From: an uncultured Chlorobiaceae bacterium
Lineage (GTDB): Bacteria; Bacteroidota; Chlorobiia; Chlorobiales; Chlorobiaceae
Length of the DNA stretch: 64,000 nt
Assembly: GCA_903824295.1 (NCBI GenBank)
Contig: CAIJWE010000059.1
Span: 1 to 64,000 of the forward strand
Direction: 5' to 3'
Below, piece by piece: positions 52,524 to 63,669 of the stretch. A program made the position numbers and the translations under genes. The number at the start of each line of letters is the position of its first letter. Within the stretch, counting starts at the first letter, position 1. Below the pieces are notes generated by a model, which saw nothing but the letters and a program-made list of their open reading frames with translations, was not told where the DNA came from and did not search any database.

Positions 52524-53489
52524 TCAAAGCTTTATCCGCGGATCTGCAACAGCATAAAGAACATCGGCAAAAAGATTTCCAAGAACAATCAAAGAGCCGG
52601 AAACAAAGGTATTGGCAATAATCAGCGGATAATCCCTTGCAAAAATGGCCTCTACCGTTACACGGCCCATCCCGGGAAACGCGAAGATCACCTCAATAAA
52701 CAACGCTCCGCTGAAAATAAAGGGGAGCGAGCTTCCCATAAGCGTAATCACCGGCAGAAGGGCATTTCGAAGAGCGTGTTTGAAAATAACCACCTTTTCC
52801 GGCAACCCTTTGGCCCTTGCCGTACGAATATAGTCCTGCCGGATCACCTCAAGCATACTGCCCCTGACGTAGCGGGCAATACCCGCAGCCCCGTTGATGC
52901 TGAGCACCGTAACCGGCAGAACGAGATGCCATAACCGGTCAAGCACAAACCCAACCGGGCCGAAACCCTCCGAACCGATCTCGTTCAGACCCGAAGCCGG
53001 AAAAAGAGGAAACTTCAACGCAAAAAGAATAATCATCATCAAGGCAAACCAGAACTCAGGCATCGAATAAAAAAAGAGGGCCGTCACGGTCAGAAAACGG
53101 TCGAGAAAGGTGTTCTGGCGAACGGCGGAAACAATACCGACAAGGATACCAAACGTGAAATTTGCAACAAGGGTCAGTCCGGCGATGGTCACCGTTATCG
53201 GCAACGCCTCGGCTATCACATCAAAAACCGGCTGCTGGGCACGACTGAAACTGCGTCCGAAATCGCCCTGCAGAACATTGGCAAGCCACTTGACATACTG
53301 TACCGGTACGGGATCGTTAAGCCCATACTGAGCCCTGATCTGCTCGGCAACGTTCGGACTGATCCCCGGCTGAATAAAAAATGCTGCCGGATCACCGGGA
53401 GCAAGCCGGATAATGAAGAATGTGAGAGTCAGCACCCCGAAAACGAGCGGTACGGCAATCAACAGCCGCTTGAAAATATAAATCAGCAT
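52524..53489 (-). CDS. ABC transporter permease, DppB/OppB type
   Basis: FKRLLIAVPLVFGVLTLTFFIIRLAPGDPA, YVKWLANVLQGDFGRSFS, EVIRQDYIRTARAKGLPEKVVIFKHALRNALLPVITLMG. Confidence 0.93.
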   Translation of the reverse strand: MLIYIFKRLLIAVPLVFGVLTLTFFIIRLAPGDPAAFFIQPGISPNVAEQIRAQYGLNDPVPVQYVKWLANVLQGDFGRSFSRAQQPVFDVIAEALPITVTIAGLTLVANFTFGILVGIVSAVRQNTFLDRFLTVTALFFYSMPEFWFALMMIILFALKFPLFPASGLNEIGSEGFGPVGFVLDRLWHLVLPVTVLSINGAAGIARYVRGSMLEVIRQDYIRTARAKGLPEKVVIFKHALRNALLPVITLMGSSLPFIFSGALFIEVIFAFPGMGRVTVEAIFARDYPLIIANTFVSGSLIVLGNLFADVLYAVADPRIKL

Positions 53490-53495
53490 AGGATC

Positions 53496-55316
53496 TTATA
53501 AGGCTACATTTGCCGAAGGGCGCAGCCTCCAGTCGTCAATATTGTAAAAAGTACCTGAAATATTGAGCTCCTCCGCTTCGATTCTCCGGCTGAAACCCTG
53601 GGTCTCCTTAATCCAGTAGAGAAAGGTGATCGGCTGGTCGCGATGAAGAATCTCCTGATACTCAAGCCAGTAGGCTCTTGCTCCGGTCGGTTCCATCTTC
53701 TGCTTTGCAAGCTCACACAGCGCATCAATTCGAGGGTTCTGGTAACCCGTGAAATTAAAACGACTCTTCTTGAGGTCTGAACCCCATACATCAAGAGGAT
53801 CTATCTCAAGACCGATCGACCATCCAGCCATCCACGCATCAAGCTTTCGCTGCTGCAGGCTCTCAAAAAAAACATTGGATTCCTGAACCTCGAGCTTACA
53901 GTCAATACCGATTGAACGAAGATTCTGCTGAATAATGATACTTGCATAGTTTCTTCTCGCATTGCCCGCATTGGTATAAAGCACAAAACTGAACTTTCTG
54001 CCCTGTTTCTGCAAAATACCATCCGGCCCCGGCAACCAACCCTCCTCCCTCAGCAGTGCAGTGGCACCCGCGGGATCAAAGGAGTGCGGCACAAGGCGCT
54101 CATTACAGGCCCATTTCAGGGATGGTGAAATATCGGTGTTGCAAATCACACCATACTCCTTGAGGTAACCATCAATGATCGCTTCGCGATCAATAGCCTC
54201 GGTCAGGGCAAGACGAACTCGAGCAGAACCGAAGAGGGGGTGAGGCCTTACTTTACCGCTCTTGTGATACTCATTCTGGTCGATATTTGACCACCCCACA
54301 TAGTCATAGACCCTGAGACCGACCGTTTTGATCTCAATCTGCCGATTCGCTTTCAAAAGAGGGGTAAAATCTTCAGGCTTGATATTTTCAACCACATCCA
54401 CCGCGCCAGTCTGAAGCTGCGTCAGGCGTACCGTATAATCGGGCACCACCCTGAAGGTAATCAGCGGAATGGTACCGGGTTTGGGAAGGTTCGAACTCCG
54501 GCTTGAAGCCAGAACAATCTCCTGCTGCTGCTGCCAGCTCTTCAGTTTGTAGGGGCCTGCGCCAAGCGGCTGAAGATTCAGCGGAGATTGACGAAACTCA
54601 TCAGGCTTGACCTTTTTCCACTGATGTGCCGGAAGAGGTGTCAGTGACGTATGATAGAGTGCAAGATGCTCAGGCACTGGCTTGTAAAATTTGAAAACAA
54701 GGGTGGTATCGTCAGGCGTCAGAATGGCCCGGTCAAAATCAACCTTGCCCTTGTCAGCACCAATCAATTCCGCAAGATACTGCTGACGGGCGCTGGCAAT
54801 CACCGGATTGCCATACAACTGATATGAAAACTTGAAATCTCCCGATACAACCCGCTTCCCGTCATTCCAGAAAGCATCATTTCTGAGAATATAGGTGATG
54901 GATTGCTGATCTGCCGACATCTTCCAGCTCTTTGCAAGAGCACCCTTCGGATCTTTTTTTCCATGACCCGGCGTCACTTCACGCAATTTTTTTTCAAGAG
55001 CCATATAATTCAGAAGCCCTGTCGTCGTATCAAACTCACTCTGCAAAAGGGAGGGATAGATAAGGCCGATAATATTTCCGGAGGTAACCGTACTGCCAAG
55101 CACAGGATTAAGATAATCAGCGTCACCGAGCATGGCAATCACAAGCGTTGAATCCATGGCCCCCCCCCTCTTCACAACCACTCCCTGACTTCCGTTGCGC
55201 TGGTTGCAGGAAGAGAGTGTAAACAGCACAACCATCAGGCATGCAGCAAGCCGGAACATTGCGGAAACCCTTTTTGTCCAGATATCAATCATCACTTTCC
55301 CCCTCACTCTTGTCAC
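53496..55316 (-). CDS. Extracellular solute-binding protein family 5 lipoprotein
   Basis: Signal peptide with lipobox FTLSSC; LAKSWKMSADQQSITYILRNDAFWNDGKRVVSGDFKFSYQ. Likely start internal (MIDIWTKR or MFRLAAC). Confidence 0.9.
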   Translation of the reverse strand: MTRVRGKVMIDIWTKRVSAMFRLAACLMVVLFTLSSCNQRNGSQGVVVKRGGAMDSTLVIAMLGDADYLNPVLGSTVTSGNIIGLIYPSLLQSEFDTTTGLLNYMALEKKLREVTPGHGKKDPKGALAKSWKMSADQQSITYILRNDAFWNDGKRVVSGDFKFSYQLYGNPVIASARQQYLAELIGADKGKVDFDRAILTPDDTTLVFKFYKPVPEHLALYHTSLTPLPAHQWKKVKPDEFRQSPLNLQPLGAGPYKLKSWQQQQEIVLASSRSSNLPKPGTIPLITFRVVPDYTVRLTQLQTGAVDVVENIKPEDFTPLLKANRQIEIKTVGLRVYDYVGWSNIDQNEYHKSGKVRPHPLFGSARVRLALTEAIDREAIIDGYLKEYGVICNTDISPSLKWACNERLVPHSFDPAGATALLREEGWLPGPDGILQKQGRKFSFVLYTNAGNARRNYASIIIQQNLRSIGIDCKLEVQESNVFFESLQQRKLDAWMAGWSIGLEIDPLDVWGSDLKKSRFNFTGYQNPRIDALCELAKQKMEPTGARAYWLEYQEILHRDQPITFLYWIKETQGFSRRIEAEELNISGTFYNIDDWRLRPSANVAL

Positions 55317-56280
55317 TGTTGATCACGTCGTTTATCCTGCTGGTAAGCGCCTCGGCGGCGACATAGTTCGAGTACCGTTTCAAAAGGAAGTTAAGTGCAA
55401 CCACCTCAATGATAACCGTAATATTTTTACCGGGAAATATAGGTAATTCAACCAGAGGAACTTCAACTCCAAGAATCTTTGTGCATTTGGTATCCAGGCC
55501 AAGCCGCTCATAGCCGAGCTCCTTGTTCCATTCGAGCAGTTCAACAACAACCTGTACCTCCTTGACATCACGGATTGCCCGGATACCAAAATTCGCCTTC
55601 ACATCAACAACGCCAAGGCCGCGAATCTCCATGAAATGGTCGATAATATCGTTTCTTTTGGCATTGAGCACCATCGACTCCCCTTTCCTCCGGATAACCA
55701 CAACATCATCCGCCACAAGGCCATGTCCCCGTTCAATCAAGTCAAGCGCAATCTCGGATTTTCCGAGACCACTTTTACCGGTAAGCAGCACTCCTACGCC
55801 ATAGACATCAACCATTGATCCATGATACTGCTGATAAAAAGAAAACTGGTCATCGAGAAAATCGGTAACAAGGTAGATCGTTTTCGTTGAAGAGTGACGG
55901 GTGATATAGACCGGAATACCGGCATGGGTGGCCATATCGAGCAAATTCTGCGACAACTTGTTATTGCTGGTCAGAATAATGCAGGGCATCTTGAATCGTA
56001 CAAGGTTTGCAAACGCCCTGCTCCTCTCTTCTTCGTCAAGGTGATTCAAAAATCTGGTTTCCGTATTTCCAAAAATCTGTACCCGTTTATAGGTAAACAG
56101 ATTGGTAAAGCCCGCCAAAGCAAGCCCGGGACGATGAAGATCACGCTCAAAAATCCGCCGTTTCTTCTCATCGACATTGTTCAGACGCCGAAATTTGATA
56201 TCGTACTTCTTGCCGATAGTTTCAAAAAAACAGTCGACCGTTATTGATCGCCTTTTTAATCCTTTTTGATCAAGATTCAT
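55285..56280 (-). CDS. hprK: HPr(Ser) kinase/phosphorylase
   Basis: GVLLTGKSGLGKSEIALDLIERGHGLVADDVV, IRGLGVVDVKANFGIRAI. Confidence 0.95.
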   Translation of the reverse strand: MNLDQKGLKRRSITVDCFFETIGKKYDIKFRRLNNVDEKKRRIFERDLHRPGLALAGFTNLFTYKRVQIFGNTETRFLNHLDEEERSRAFANLVRFKMPCIILTSNNKLSQNLLDMATHAGIPVYITRHSSTKTIYLVTDFLDDQFSFYQQYHGSMVDVYGVGVLLTGKSGLGKSEIALDLIERGHGLVADDVVVIRRKGESMVLNAKRNDIIDHFMEIRGLGVVDVKANFGIRAIRDVKEVQVVVELLEWNKELGYERLGLDTKCTKILGVEVPLVELPIFPGKNITVIIEVVALNFLLKRYSNYVAAEALTSRINDVINSDKSEGESDD

Positions 56281-56367
56281 GGCTTGCGGGCAATAGAGGT
56301 GTAAAGAAACTCACAAAAAGTATGCGGAGCAGTTCTCTTCACCCGCCCCGCATACTTTTTTGCGCTG

Positions 56368-56688
56368 TTATTGCAATTTTTCCTTGTACTTCTGCAGTTG
56401 CCGGCTCAATGCCTCGACACAACTGTCGATTGCCTGCTCATAGTTTGTACCAGCCTCCTTTGCAACAAGAACATTCTGTGGCACATGTACCGTTATTTCT
56501 GCAAGCTTGTTTTTTTCAAAATCATTTTTCTGATGATCCATAATAACATGGCAACTGATAATACCAGGAAAAACCCTTGTAAGGGCAAGCACTGCGTTGC
56601 GGGCATACTCTTCTATATCGCTGTGATTACTTGAATGACGCAGGGTAACGGTAACATTAACCGCATCATTAACAACAACTTTTGTCAT
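56368..56688 (-). CDS. hpf: Ribosome hibernation promoting factor / sigma-54 modulation family
   Basis: VTVTLRHSSNHSDIEEYARNAVLALTRVFPGIISCHVIMDHQKNDFEKNKLAEITVHVPQNVLVAKEAGTNYEQAIDSCVEALSRQLQKYKEK. Confidence 0.88.
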   Translation of the reverse strand: MTKVVVNDAVNVTVTLRHSSNHSDIEEYARNAVLALTRVFPGIISCHVIMDHQKNDFEKNKLAEITVHVPQNVLVAKEAGTNYEQAIDSCVEALSRQLQKYKEKLQ

Positions 56689-56767
56689 GATAAACTCCGT
56701 TTAAATATGGTGAACGTCATGAAGGAACAAGACCCCGGTGAAAATAATTCCGAAGCCCACGATAACT

Positions 56768-57781
56768 CTATGCCTTGGGATGCGCTTTCCGGTAAACCTC
56801 CTTCAAGCGCTCAAAGGTTACATGCGTGTAGATCTCGGTTGTTGACAAATTGCTGTGTCCGAGCATTTCACTCACACTGTTAAGATCTGCCCCCCCGTTA
56901 AGCAGATGTGTGGCAAATGTGTGACGCAACAGATGCGGATTTTTCTTTTTCTGATCAGTCACTGAAAGGAGATACTTTCGGGTCAATCTTTGAACAAGCA
57001 CAGGATAAAGCTTTTTGCCCTTTTTAGTTATAAAGACATTCAGCACCGCCTCCCCCCCACTCTTCATTCTAAAGAAGTTTCTCCGGACTTCAAAATATTT
57101 TTTAAGCGCCACGACCGCAGGCTCTCCTACTGGCACAATTCGCTGCTTTCTTCCCTTGCCGGTCAGCTTGACATATCCTCCGTCCAGATCAAGATCTTCC
57201 AGAGTCAATGCTATCAACTCCGAAATGCGAAGCCCGCTGCAATAGAGCAGCTCAAGCAGACTACGGTCACGCTCACGGATAAATGATTCATCAAGATCGT
57301 TTTTCTCCGGCTTGCGAAACCTCTGCATCGTGGATGGAAGAAGCTCATCAAATAGCTTTTCCGTTTGCTGTTCCGTCAAAAAACCTGGAACACGCCTCGG
57401 ATATTTGGGGGTGGCGAGAGCGGAAAAGAGGGAACTCTTGATATGGCCGCCCTCATGCAGGTATCGATAAAAGCTTTTAACCGAGGCAAGTTTTCTGGCA
57501 ATTGAGCGCTGCTGAACTCCCCGCTCAATCAATGCGCCCATAAATAGCCTCACATCCACAGAGGTAACCTGTTCCGGATCAAAACCGGCCAAATCGGCCA
57601 GCCCAAAATGCTCTGTGAGAAAGGAAAAAAACTGTATCAGATCTGTTCTGTAGGCAATAACGGTATTGGGCGACAGATTTTTCAGGCTGCGGAGTTTTTC
57701 AAGAAAGTCACCGATCGGAAGCGAGCCTTCCTGAAACGAGGTGGGTGAAGATGATGAATCGTTCATGAAAGTGCAACACAA
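56768..57781 (-). CDS. Tyrosine recombinase XerC/XerD
   Basis: [74 protein letters not shown]. Likely start is [10 protein letters not shown]. Confidence 0.93.
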   Translation of the reverse strand: MCCTFMNDSSSSPTSFQEGSLPIGDFLEKLRSLKNLSPNTVIAYRTDLIQFFSFLTEHFGLADLAGFDPEQVTSVDVRLFMGALIERGVQQRSIARKLASVKSFYRYLHEGGHIKSSLFSALATPKYPRRVPGFLTEQQTEKLFDELLPSTMQRFRKPEKNDLDESFIRERDRSLLELLYCSGLRISELIALTLEDLDLDGGYVKLTGKGRKQRIVPVGEPAVVALKKYFEVRRNFFRMKSGGEAVLNVFITKKGKKLYPVLVQRLTRKYLLSVTDQKKKNPHLLRHTFATHLLNGGADLNSVSEMLGHSNLSTTEIYTHVTFERLKEVYRKAHPKA

Positions 57782-58620
57782 ACCAATTCCTCTCTCCCCT
57801 TGATATAGTAGAGAGCATCATTCCTGACCAGAAAATTATTCAGGGCTGGTTTGTCCACGCCCTTATCCAGTGTTTCAGCATAAAGAAGAGAATCGCCGCG
57901 CCAGACATTGAGCGTAGAGTCCCATAGACCGGTTAACGCAAAGGGCTCATGTAAAACGGCAATGGTGAACGACCCATGAACAATGCATTCACAGCGGATT
58001 GCTGCGCTAATACCCACTCTCTGCAATGCCCTGTGCTCAGGCACCATCCCTTCAGTCACAAACTCCGGCAAGACGACCTGCTGGCGCTCCTCCTCCTGCA
58101 CCACCTCCGCCCTGAGAGCATTAACCTCGAGATTATCAAGGCCGAGCTTGCGAATGTCAGTACCGGTTACGGAATCAATGAGAAGAAAATGGCGTTCGGG
58201 AAAACCGGCAAAAGAGGAGAGCCTGCAGGCAAGAAGTTCCTCTTCAAGATTGGCGATAAAAACAAGATCAGGCCTTGACCACGCCACCCCCGAGCCCCTG
58301 AAATCGACCGCCCATATTCCCTTACGCTCCGGACTGCTGGATTGACAGGCGGAGCAGTATACAAGATCGCCAAGGGTTGTTTCGAGCACCAGGAACCACC
58401 CCTCTGCCAGAGGGTGAGTATGATCCAGAAAGAGATAATCATCACAAAAAACCTTGCCGGTCACAATATCAATGCAAAAAAAAAGTGCCTGCCGGATCCC
58501 GGCAAAGCGCTTCTGGCCTACGAGGCAGCCGCCTTGTGTAAACATAAGCTGCCAGACAAGCGCGTCACTACCTGCATGATAGCGCCAGCGAACTGCAAGT
58601 TCATCACCAGTGTTCATCAT
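57763..58620 (-). CDS. Conserved hypothetical protein (DUF4905-like)
   Basis: 285-aa ORF overlapping the xer start; no catalytic motif recognised. Family name from recollection only. Confidence 0.6.
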   Translation of the reverse strand: MMNTGDELAVRWRYHAGSDALVWQLMFTQGGCLVGQKRFAGIRQALFFCIDIVTGKVFCDDYLFLDHTHPLAEGWFLVLETTLGDLVYCSACQSSSPERKGIWAVDFRGSGVAWSRPDLVFIANLEEELLACRLSSFAGFPERHFLLIDSVTGTDIRKLGLDNLEVNALRAEVVQEEERQQVVLPEFVTEGMVPEHRALQRVGISAAIRCECIVHGSFTIAVLHEPFALTGLWDSTLNVWRGDSLLYAETLDKGVDKPALNNFLVRNDALYYIKGREELVCVALS

Positions 58621-59360
58621 TGGGCGGTTGGTTGCCTTGTCATTTTATAGATAGTCACCGCAACACTCTTGGAACCCCCGTCATACCTTCTCTGAAATGG
58701 TATAATCGAAAAATTGTTTTCCGCCGCAAGTTCCAGAAACTGCTCGGCAAGCCTCCTTCGGGGATCCGCAATATAGGCCGCACCATCAGGTTTAAGCAAT
58801 TTATCAATCGCCGTAACAATGGGCAGCAGATTCACCCTTTCATACAGCACATCGGCAGCAAAAAGCAGGTCAAACTGCTCACTGCACTGCACAAGCCGCC
58901 AGTCGAGCCGTTCGCACCGAAGCGACACTCGGTTGTTCAGGGCATTATAGCGGGCAAAACGAAGCGCCTCAAGAGAGTAATCTGTCGTCAGTACGCTCGC
59001 CCCTTTCCAGGCAGCAACAACCGAGACCATACCGACACCAGCACCTATTTCAACCACGCGCAACCCCTCAAGCGAAAGTTCATCCGCAATAAAGGCAGAG
59101 AGCGTTATTGCTGACGGCCATATTTCCGCCCAATAGGGCATCTGCTCATCCTTGACAAACTCTTCGGGAGAGATCCGGTCAAGCAGCGCATAACTGTCGA
59201 GCACACTCAAAAAACTGAACGAATGCGTTCCAAAGGTATAGGCGGTTTCAGTAAGATCATACTCCGCAGCCAATTCCTGATGGAGCCGCGTCAGTTCCAA
59301 AACTTCCCCTTCCCGGGATATCTCCATAATTACCTGCAATTTACTTGGAGGAACAACCAC
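58617..59360 (-). CDS. Class I SAM-dependent methyltransferase (Methyltransf_16-like)
   Basis: MPYWAEIWPSAITLSAFIADEL, VVEIGAGVGMVSVVAAWKGASVLTTDYSLEALRFARYNALNN, DLLFAADVLYE. Confidence 0.88.
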   Translation of the reverse strand: MVVPPSKLQVIMEISREGEVLELTRLHQELAAEYDLTETAYTFGTHSFSFLSVLDSYALLDRISPEEFVKDEQMPYWAEIWPSAITLSAFIADELSLEGLRVVEIGAGVGMVSVVAAWKGASVLTTDYSLEALRFARYNALNNRVSLRCERLDWRLVQCSEQFDLLFAADVLYERVNLLPIVTAIDKLLKPDGAAYIADPRRRLAEQFLELAAENNFSIIPFQRRYDGGSKSVAVTIYKMTRQPTAQ

Positions 59361-59459
59361 AAAATCAAAATGAAAGGTAGCAAAAAAATAGCCACAGATT
59401 TTTATTTTGCATTGAAATGAACACTTTCAAAGAATCCAGTCAACCACTCTGATATCCTT

Positions 59460-59810
59460 ATGAAAAAAGAGCTCCTTGAACTCTTCGACAACAGTTTCCC
59501 AGACCGGGAGTACACCATCGAAATTGTCAATTCGGAATTTACCTCCGTCTGCCCTAAAACCGGACTTCCTGATTTCGGCACCATTATCATCCGCTACGTA
59601 CCCCATAAAAGCTGCATCGAGCTGAAATCGCTGAAATACTATTTTCTCGAATTCCGCAACGCCGGGATCTTTTACGAAAATGTCACCAACAGAATCCTTG
59701 ACGATCTTGTCGAGCTGCTTCAGCCAAGATCGCTCAGCGTGACCTCGGAATGGAAAGCACGGGGCGGAATAACCGAAACCGTTACAGTCAGCTACAGCGC
59801 ACCTTGCTGA
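59460..59810 (+). CDS. queF: NADPH-dependent 7-cyano-7-deazaguanine reductase
   Basis: VNSEFTSVCPKTGLPDFGTIIIRYVPHKSCIELKSLKYYFLEFRNAGIFYENVTNRILDDLV. Confidence 0.95.
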   Translation: MKKELLELFDNSFPDREYTIEIVNSEFTSVCPKTGLPDFGTIIIRYVPHKSCIELKSLKYYFLEFRNAGIFYENVTNRILDDLVELLQPRSLSVTSEWKARGGITETVTVSYSAPC

Positions 59811-59824
59811 AAGCGAAGCTACAG

Positions 59825-59859
59825 AAAAGCCCCGGAGGAGCACTCCGGGGCTTTTTTTT
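59825..59859 (+). terminator. Rho-independent terminator after queF
   Basis: aaaagccccggag-gagca-ctccggggctttttttt. Confidence 0.94.
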
Positions 59860-59897
59860 AAACTGTATGTTGCAATACCCTGAGCTTCCAGCGCCAA

Positions 59898-60548
59898 TCA
59901 GTACTTGTCGAGCCCCTCATTGAGGAACTGCATGATTTTTGTAGATTCTTCCGGAGTAATAAGACCACCCGCTGAAGCCTCCATACGCTTGACAATCACA
60001 TCAATCTTGCCGGTCTTCTTGTATTTGGTCCTGAAGGCATCCATCGTTGACTCCTGTGTATGGCATATCGTACACTTGGCCGTCCAGAGAGATTTTGCAC
60101 CCTTAAAATCAAAACCGGGAGGAGCCACAGGAACATTAGCCGATATAACCGGCTTTTCAAGATAGGCTTTCAACTCAGCAATTGAGCGGATATACTTTCC
60201 ATCAACGGTCACCGTGCGACCCGTGGTTGACATCAACAATCCTGATGGCCTGAACCAGAGAGAGGCAAACATTACCGCAACAATGGCAATAATGCTGAGA
60301 GGAAAGCTTAAAAACCACTTGGAACTGATTCTTGACGACATTTTGCCAAGACCCATGATGACCAGAGAGGCAAACAGAATCAGCGAAATCCATCCCGCAA
60401 AGGAGCTCAGAGGCGTCAATAATTGCGAAAGATTTTCGGCCGGCAACTTGTACCCGGTTACAAACGATACCGCGAAAAACAAAGCACCCATTGAGACAGC
60501 CCCGCCTGCGGCTAAAGCAGCAAGCTTACCATTTGATTTGTTGTCCAT
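59898..60548 (-). CDS. Membrane-anchored mono-heme c-type cytochrome
   Basis: Three or more TM segments then CTICH heme motif (SLWTAKCTICHTQESTMDAFRTKYKKTGKIDVIVKRMEASAGGLITPEESTKIMQFL). Confidence 0.8.
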   Translation of the reverse strand: MDNKSNGKLAALAAGGAVSMGALFFAVSFVTGYKLPAENLSQLLTPLSSFAGWISLILFASLVIMGLGKMSSRISSKWFLSFPLSIIAIVAVMFASLWFRPSGLLMSTTGRTVTVDGKYIRSIAELKAYLEKPVISANVPVAPPGFDFKGAKSLWTAKCTICHTQESTMDAFRTKYKKTGKIDVIVKRMEASAGGLITPEESTKIMQFLNEGLDKY

Positions 60549-60892
60549 GACTGGTAATGAATTAGGTGTTAGTGGCTTACCCTAAAAATTATGGAGTAAG
60601 ATAAGCATAAATAGTAAAGACGACAAGCATAAAGCTGAAAAAGCTTGCCGTTCACAACAGGAAAAATATTATACACCGCCATGAGACCCCTCTGTGGCTG
60701 CAAAAAAGTAACGACAAATCCTGTGGATTGCTCTTTTATTCACTCTGATTCCTTCTAAAATAAAAAACTTCGGGGAGTCCCTCCCTGGAAATCGTAATGG
60801 TTTAAAAAAAATGCCCTTATTTGTAACTCAGTTGATTTTTTAGAATACTGAGGAAAAATTGTTTCAATAACCCGGGGGAATTTGTTCGTCTT

Positions 60893-63646
60893 ATGATCAC
60901 CACTACCAGCAGCGTTATCGATTTTGAAAAGGCGGAACGCGATTTTCATTTTCTCCTCCTCTGTTTTCAGGAGGTACTCCACGACCTCGGGGAGCACGAA
61001 CTTGCAGAGCACCTGCCATGGCACAATGGAGGGCTGCCTCTTGAGCGCTACCCCAACAGCGAACGCGCCTTGCAGGCATTTTCCATTTTTTTTCAACTGC
61101 TCAACATGGCGGAGGAAAACTCCGCTGCACAAAACCGACGAATGCTCGAAGCTGAACAGGGATTAGGGCATCTTACCGGTCTCTGGGGAAGAACCCTGCT
61201 GCGCTTTAGGGAACGGGGAATTACGGAGCAGGAGATTTGCCAACTGCTGCCGGAGGTATCCATCGACGCCGTTTTGACTGCACATCCAACCGAAGCCAAA
61301 CGAAAAACGGTGCTTGAGCAGCACCGCCAGCTCTACCTGCTGCTGGTGCAACGTGAAAACCAGATGTGGACCCCGCTCGAAAAGCTTGACATTCGCAATG
61401 AGATCAAAGTGGTGATGGAACGGCTCTGGAGGACGGGAGAGATTCTCTTCGAAAAACCCGAAGTAGCCGATGAACGACGCAATGTCATTCACTACCTCTT
61501 CAATATTTTTCCCGAAGTGCTGCCGATGCTCGACAAACGCCTCATGCAGGCATGGAGGGATGCGGGATTTGACAGCTCCAACCTTTCTGATCCACGCAAC
61601 CTGCCCCGCCTCCGATTCGGGAGCTGGGTAGGGGGAGACCGTGACGGCCATCCGCTCGTTACCGCCAATGTGACCAAGGAGACCCTTGGCGACATGCGTC
61701 GCAGCGCACTGACCCTTGTGCTGCGTCATCTCAGGGAACTCGCCTCAAAACTCAGCTTTTGCGAGCGACTCCAGACTCCGGGCAAAGAGCTTCAGCAGCG
61801 CATCGACACTCTCTGCCTCAAACTTGGAGAGACAAGCCAGGAGGCCATCCAGCGAAACCGGCATGAACCCTGGCGCCAGTTCCTCAACCTCATGATTGCC
61901 TCTCTCCCGCTCGAAACCCCAATCTCGGGTAACAACACGGCCCTTTACGGCAGCTCTAAAGAACTCCTTGAAGATCTCTCGCTCCTGCGCCGGTCACTTC
62001 TCGATGTTGGAGCGCAGCATATTGCCGACACGGAGGTCGCACCAGTCTACCGTATTGTGCAGACATTCGGCTTTCACCTTGGAGCACTCGATATCCGTCA
62101 AAACAGCCACGTTCACGACCTTGCACTCTCACAGCTCATGGCTGCTTCCGGCCTGAACGGCCACGATTTTCTGGAGTGGGATGAGCCCGAAAGAAGGGCA
62201 TTCCTCGACCGGGAGCTGCTCTCACCCCGCCCCTTTACCCATCCGGACATGAAGGTCGGAGCTGAAGCCGATGCGGTACTTGCCTGCTACAAGGTATTGC
62301 TCAACCACTGCAAAGAGCACGGTACCGGTGGCATCGGCTCCCTCATTGTCAGCATGACCCGCAATGCCTCTGACCTGCTCACCATCTATCTCTTTGCCCG
62401 TGAGGTCGGCCTGATGACCCCCGCCGGTGACGGAGACGCCTGCATCCTCCCCGTTGTCCCTCTCTTTGAAACCATTGAAGATCTCGAAAAGAGCCCGGCA
62501 ATCCTTGAGGAGTTCCTGAGCCACCCCGTCACACAACGAAGCCTCGAATACCGGAGAAAGCTGGCGGGTAAAACAAAAGCGGTGCAGGAGGTGATGATCG
62601 GATAAAGCGACAGCAACAAGGATGGAGGAATTTTTGCAAGTACGTGGAAGCTCTACCGCGCCCAGGAAGCTCTGCTTGAAACCGCCGGACGGTACAACAC
62701 CGACCTCCTCTTTTTTCATGGACGGGGAGGAAGCATCAGTCGGGGGGCAGGTCCAACGCACCGCTTTGTCAAGGCGCAACCTTACGGCTCCATGAATGGG
62801 GGGATGTGCTTTACCGAACAGGGAGAGACCATCGCACAAAAATATGCAAACCGCATCAGTGCCGTCTATAACCTTGAGCTTTTCATGGCCACGGTTACCG
62901 GAGCAATTGCAAAAGAGCGAAAAAGCCAGAAAAGGGCACACCAGCTCGAACCCGTCATGGACATCCTCTCGCAAAAAAGCAACCTTGCCTACCGGGAGTT
63001 GATTGAAGCAGAAGGGTTTCTCACCTTTTTCCGTGAAGCGACCCCCATTGACGTTATAGAATCATCAAGAATAGGATCGCGCCCCTCACGAAGAAGCGGC
63101 CAGACAAGCCTCAAGGATCTGCGCGCCATACCCTGGGTGTTCAGTTGGAACCAGGCTCGATTTTCCCTCTCGGGATGGTATGGAGTCGGCTCAGCACTTG
63201 AGCATCTGCACACGAGCAACCCGGAAGCTTTCGATGAAATCCGCTTCCGCAGCCACGCCTGGCCACCGCTTCGCTATATCATCAGCAATGCCGACACCAG
63301 CATGGCATCAGCCGACCTGCTCATCATGCGCCAATACGCCGAACTGGTCAACGACAGCGCCATCCGCGAGCGAATCCTCGGTATGATTGAAGCGGAATAC
63401 CACCGGGCAAAAAAATACATTGAGCTGCTCTTCGCCGAGCCCCTCGAAATCCAGCGCATGAACGTCAACAAATTCATCGCCCCCCGACGCGAAGGGCTCG
63501 AAATGCTCCATCAGCAACAGATCAAGCTTCTTAAAGAGTGGCGTGCCCTCAAGGAGTCTACCATGCAGAGTGAAGCCGAGAAACTGCTGCTGGAGCTCTT
63601 TTTGACCGTCAACGCCATATCAGGGGGGTTACGAACCACAGGGTAA
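60893..63646 (+). pseudogene. ppc: Phosphoenolpyruvate carboxylase interrupted by a single in-frame TAA at codon 571
   Basis: ORF 60893..62605 (AHPTEAKRKT, WVGGDRDGHPLVT, ending VQEVMIG) followed in the same frame by SDSNKDGGIFASTWKLYRAQEALLETAGRYNTDLLFFHGRGGSISRGAGPTHRFVKAQPYGSMNGGMCFTEQGE... to LRTTG* at 63646. Full length would be 917 aa. Confidence 0.93.
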
Positions 63647-63669
63647 AGAAGAAATGGGATAATAATCTT

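Noticed and set aside
61163-61729. 188-aa antisense ORF in ppc
   Set aside because: Overlaps conserved PEPC coding sequence; shadow ORF.
62792-63646. Independent gene starting at MNGGMCFTEQGE
   Set aside because: It is the in-frame C-terminal part of PEP carboxylase; the Met is internal, and 62 further conserved codons lie between the stop and it.
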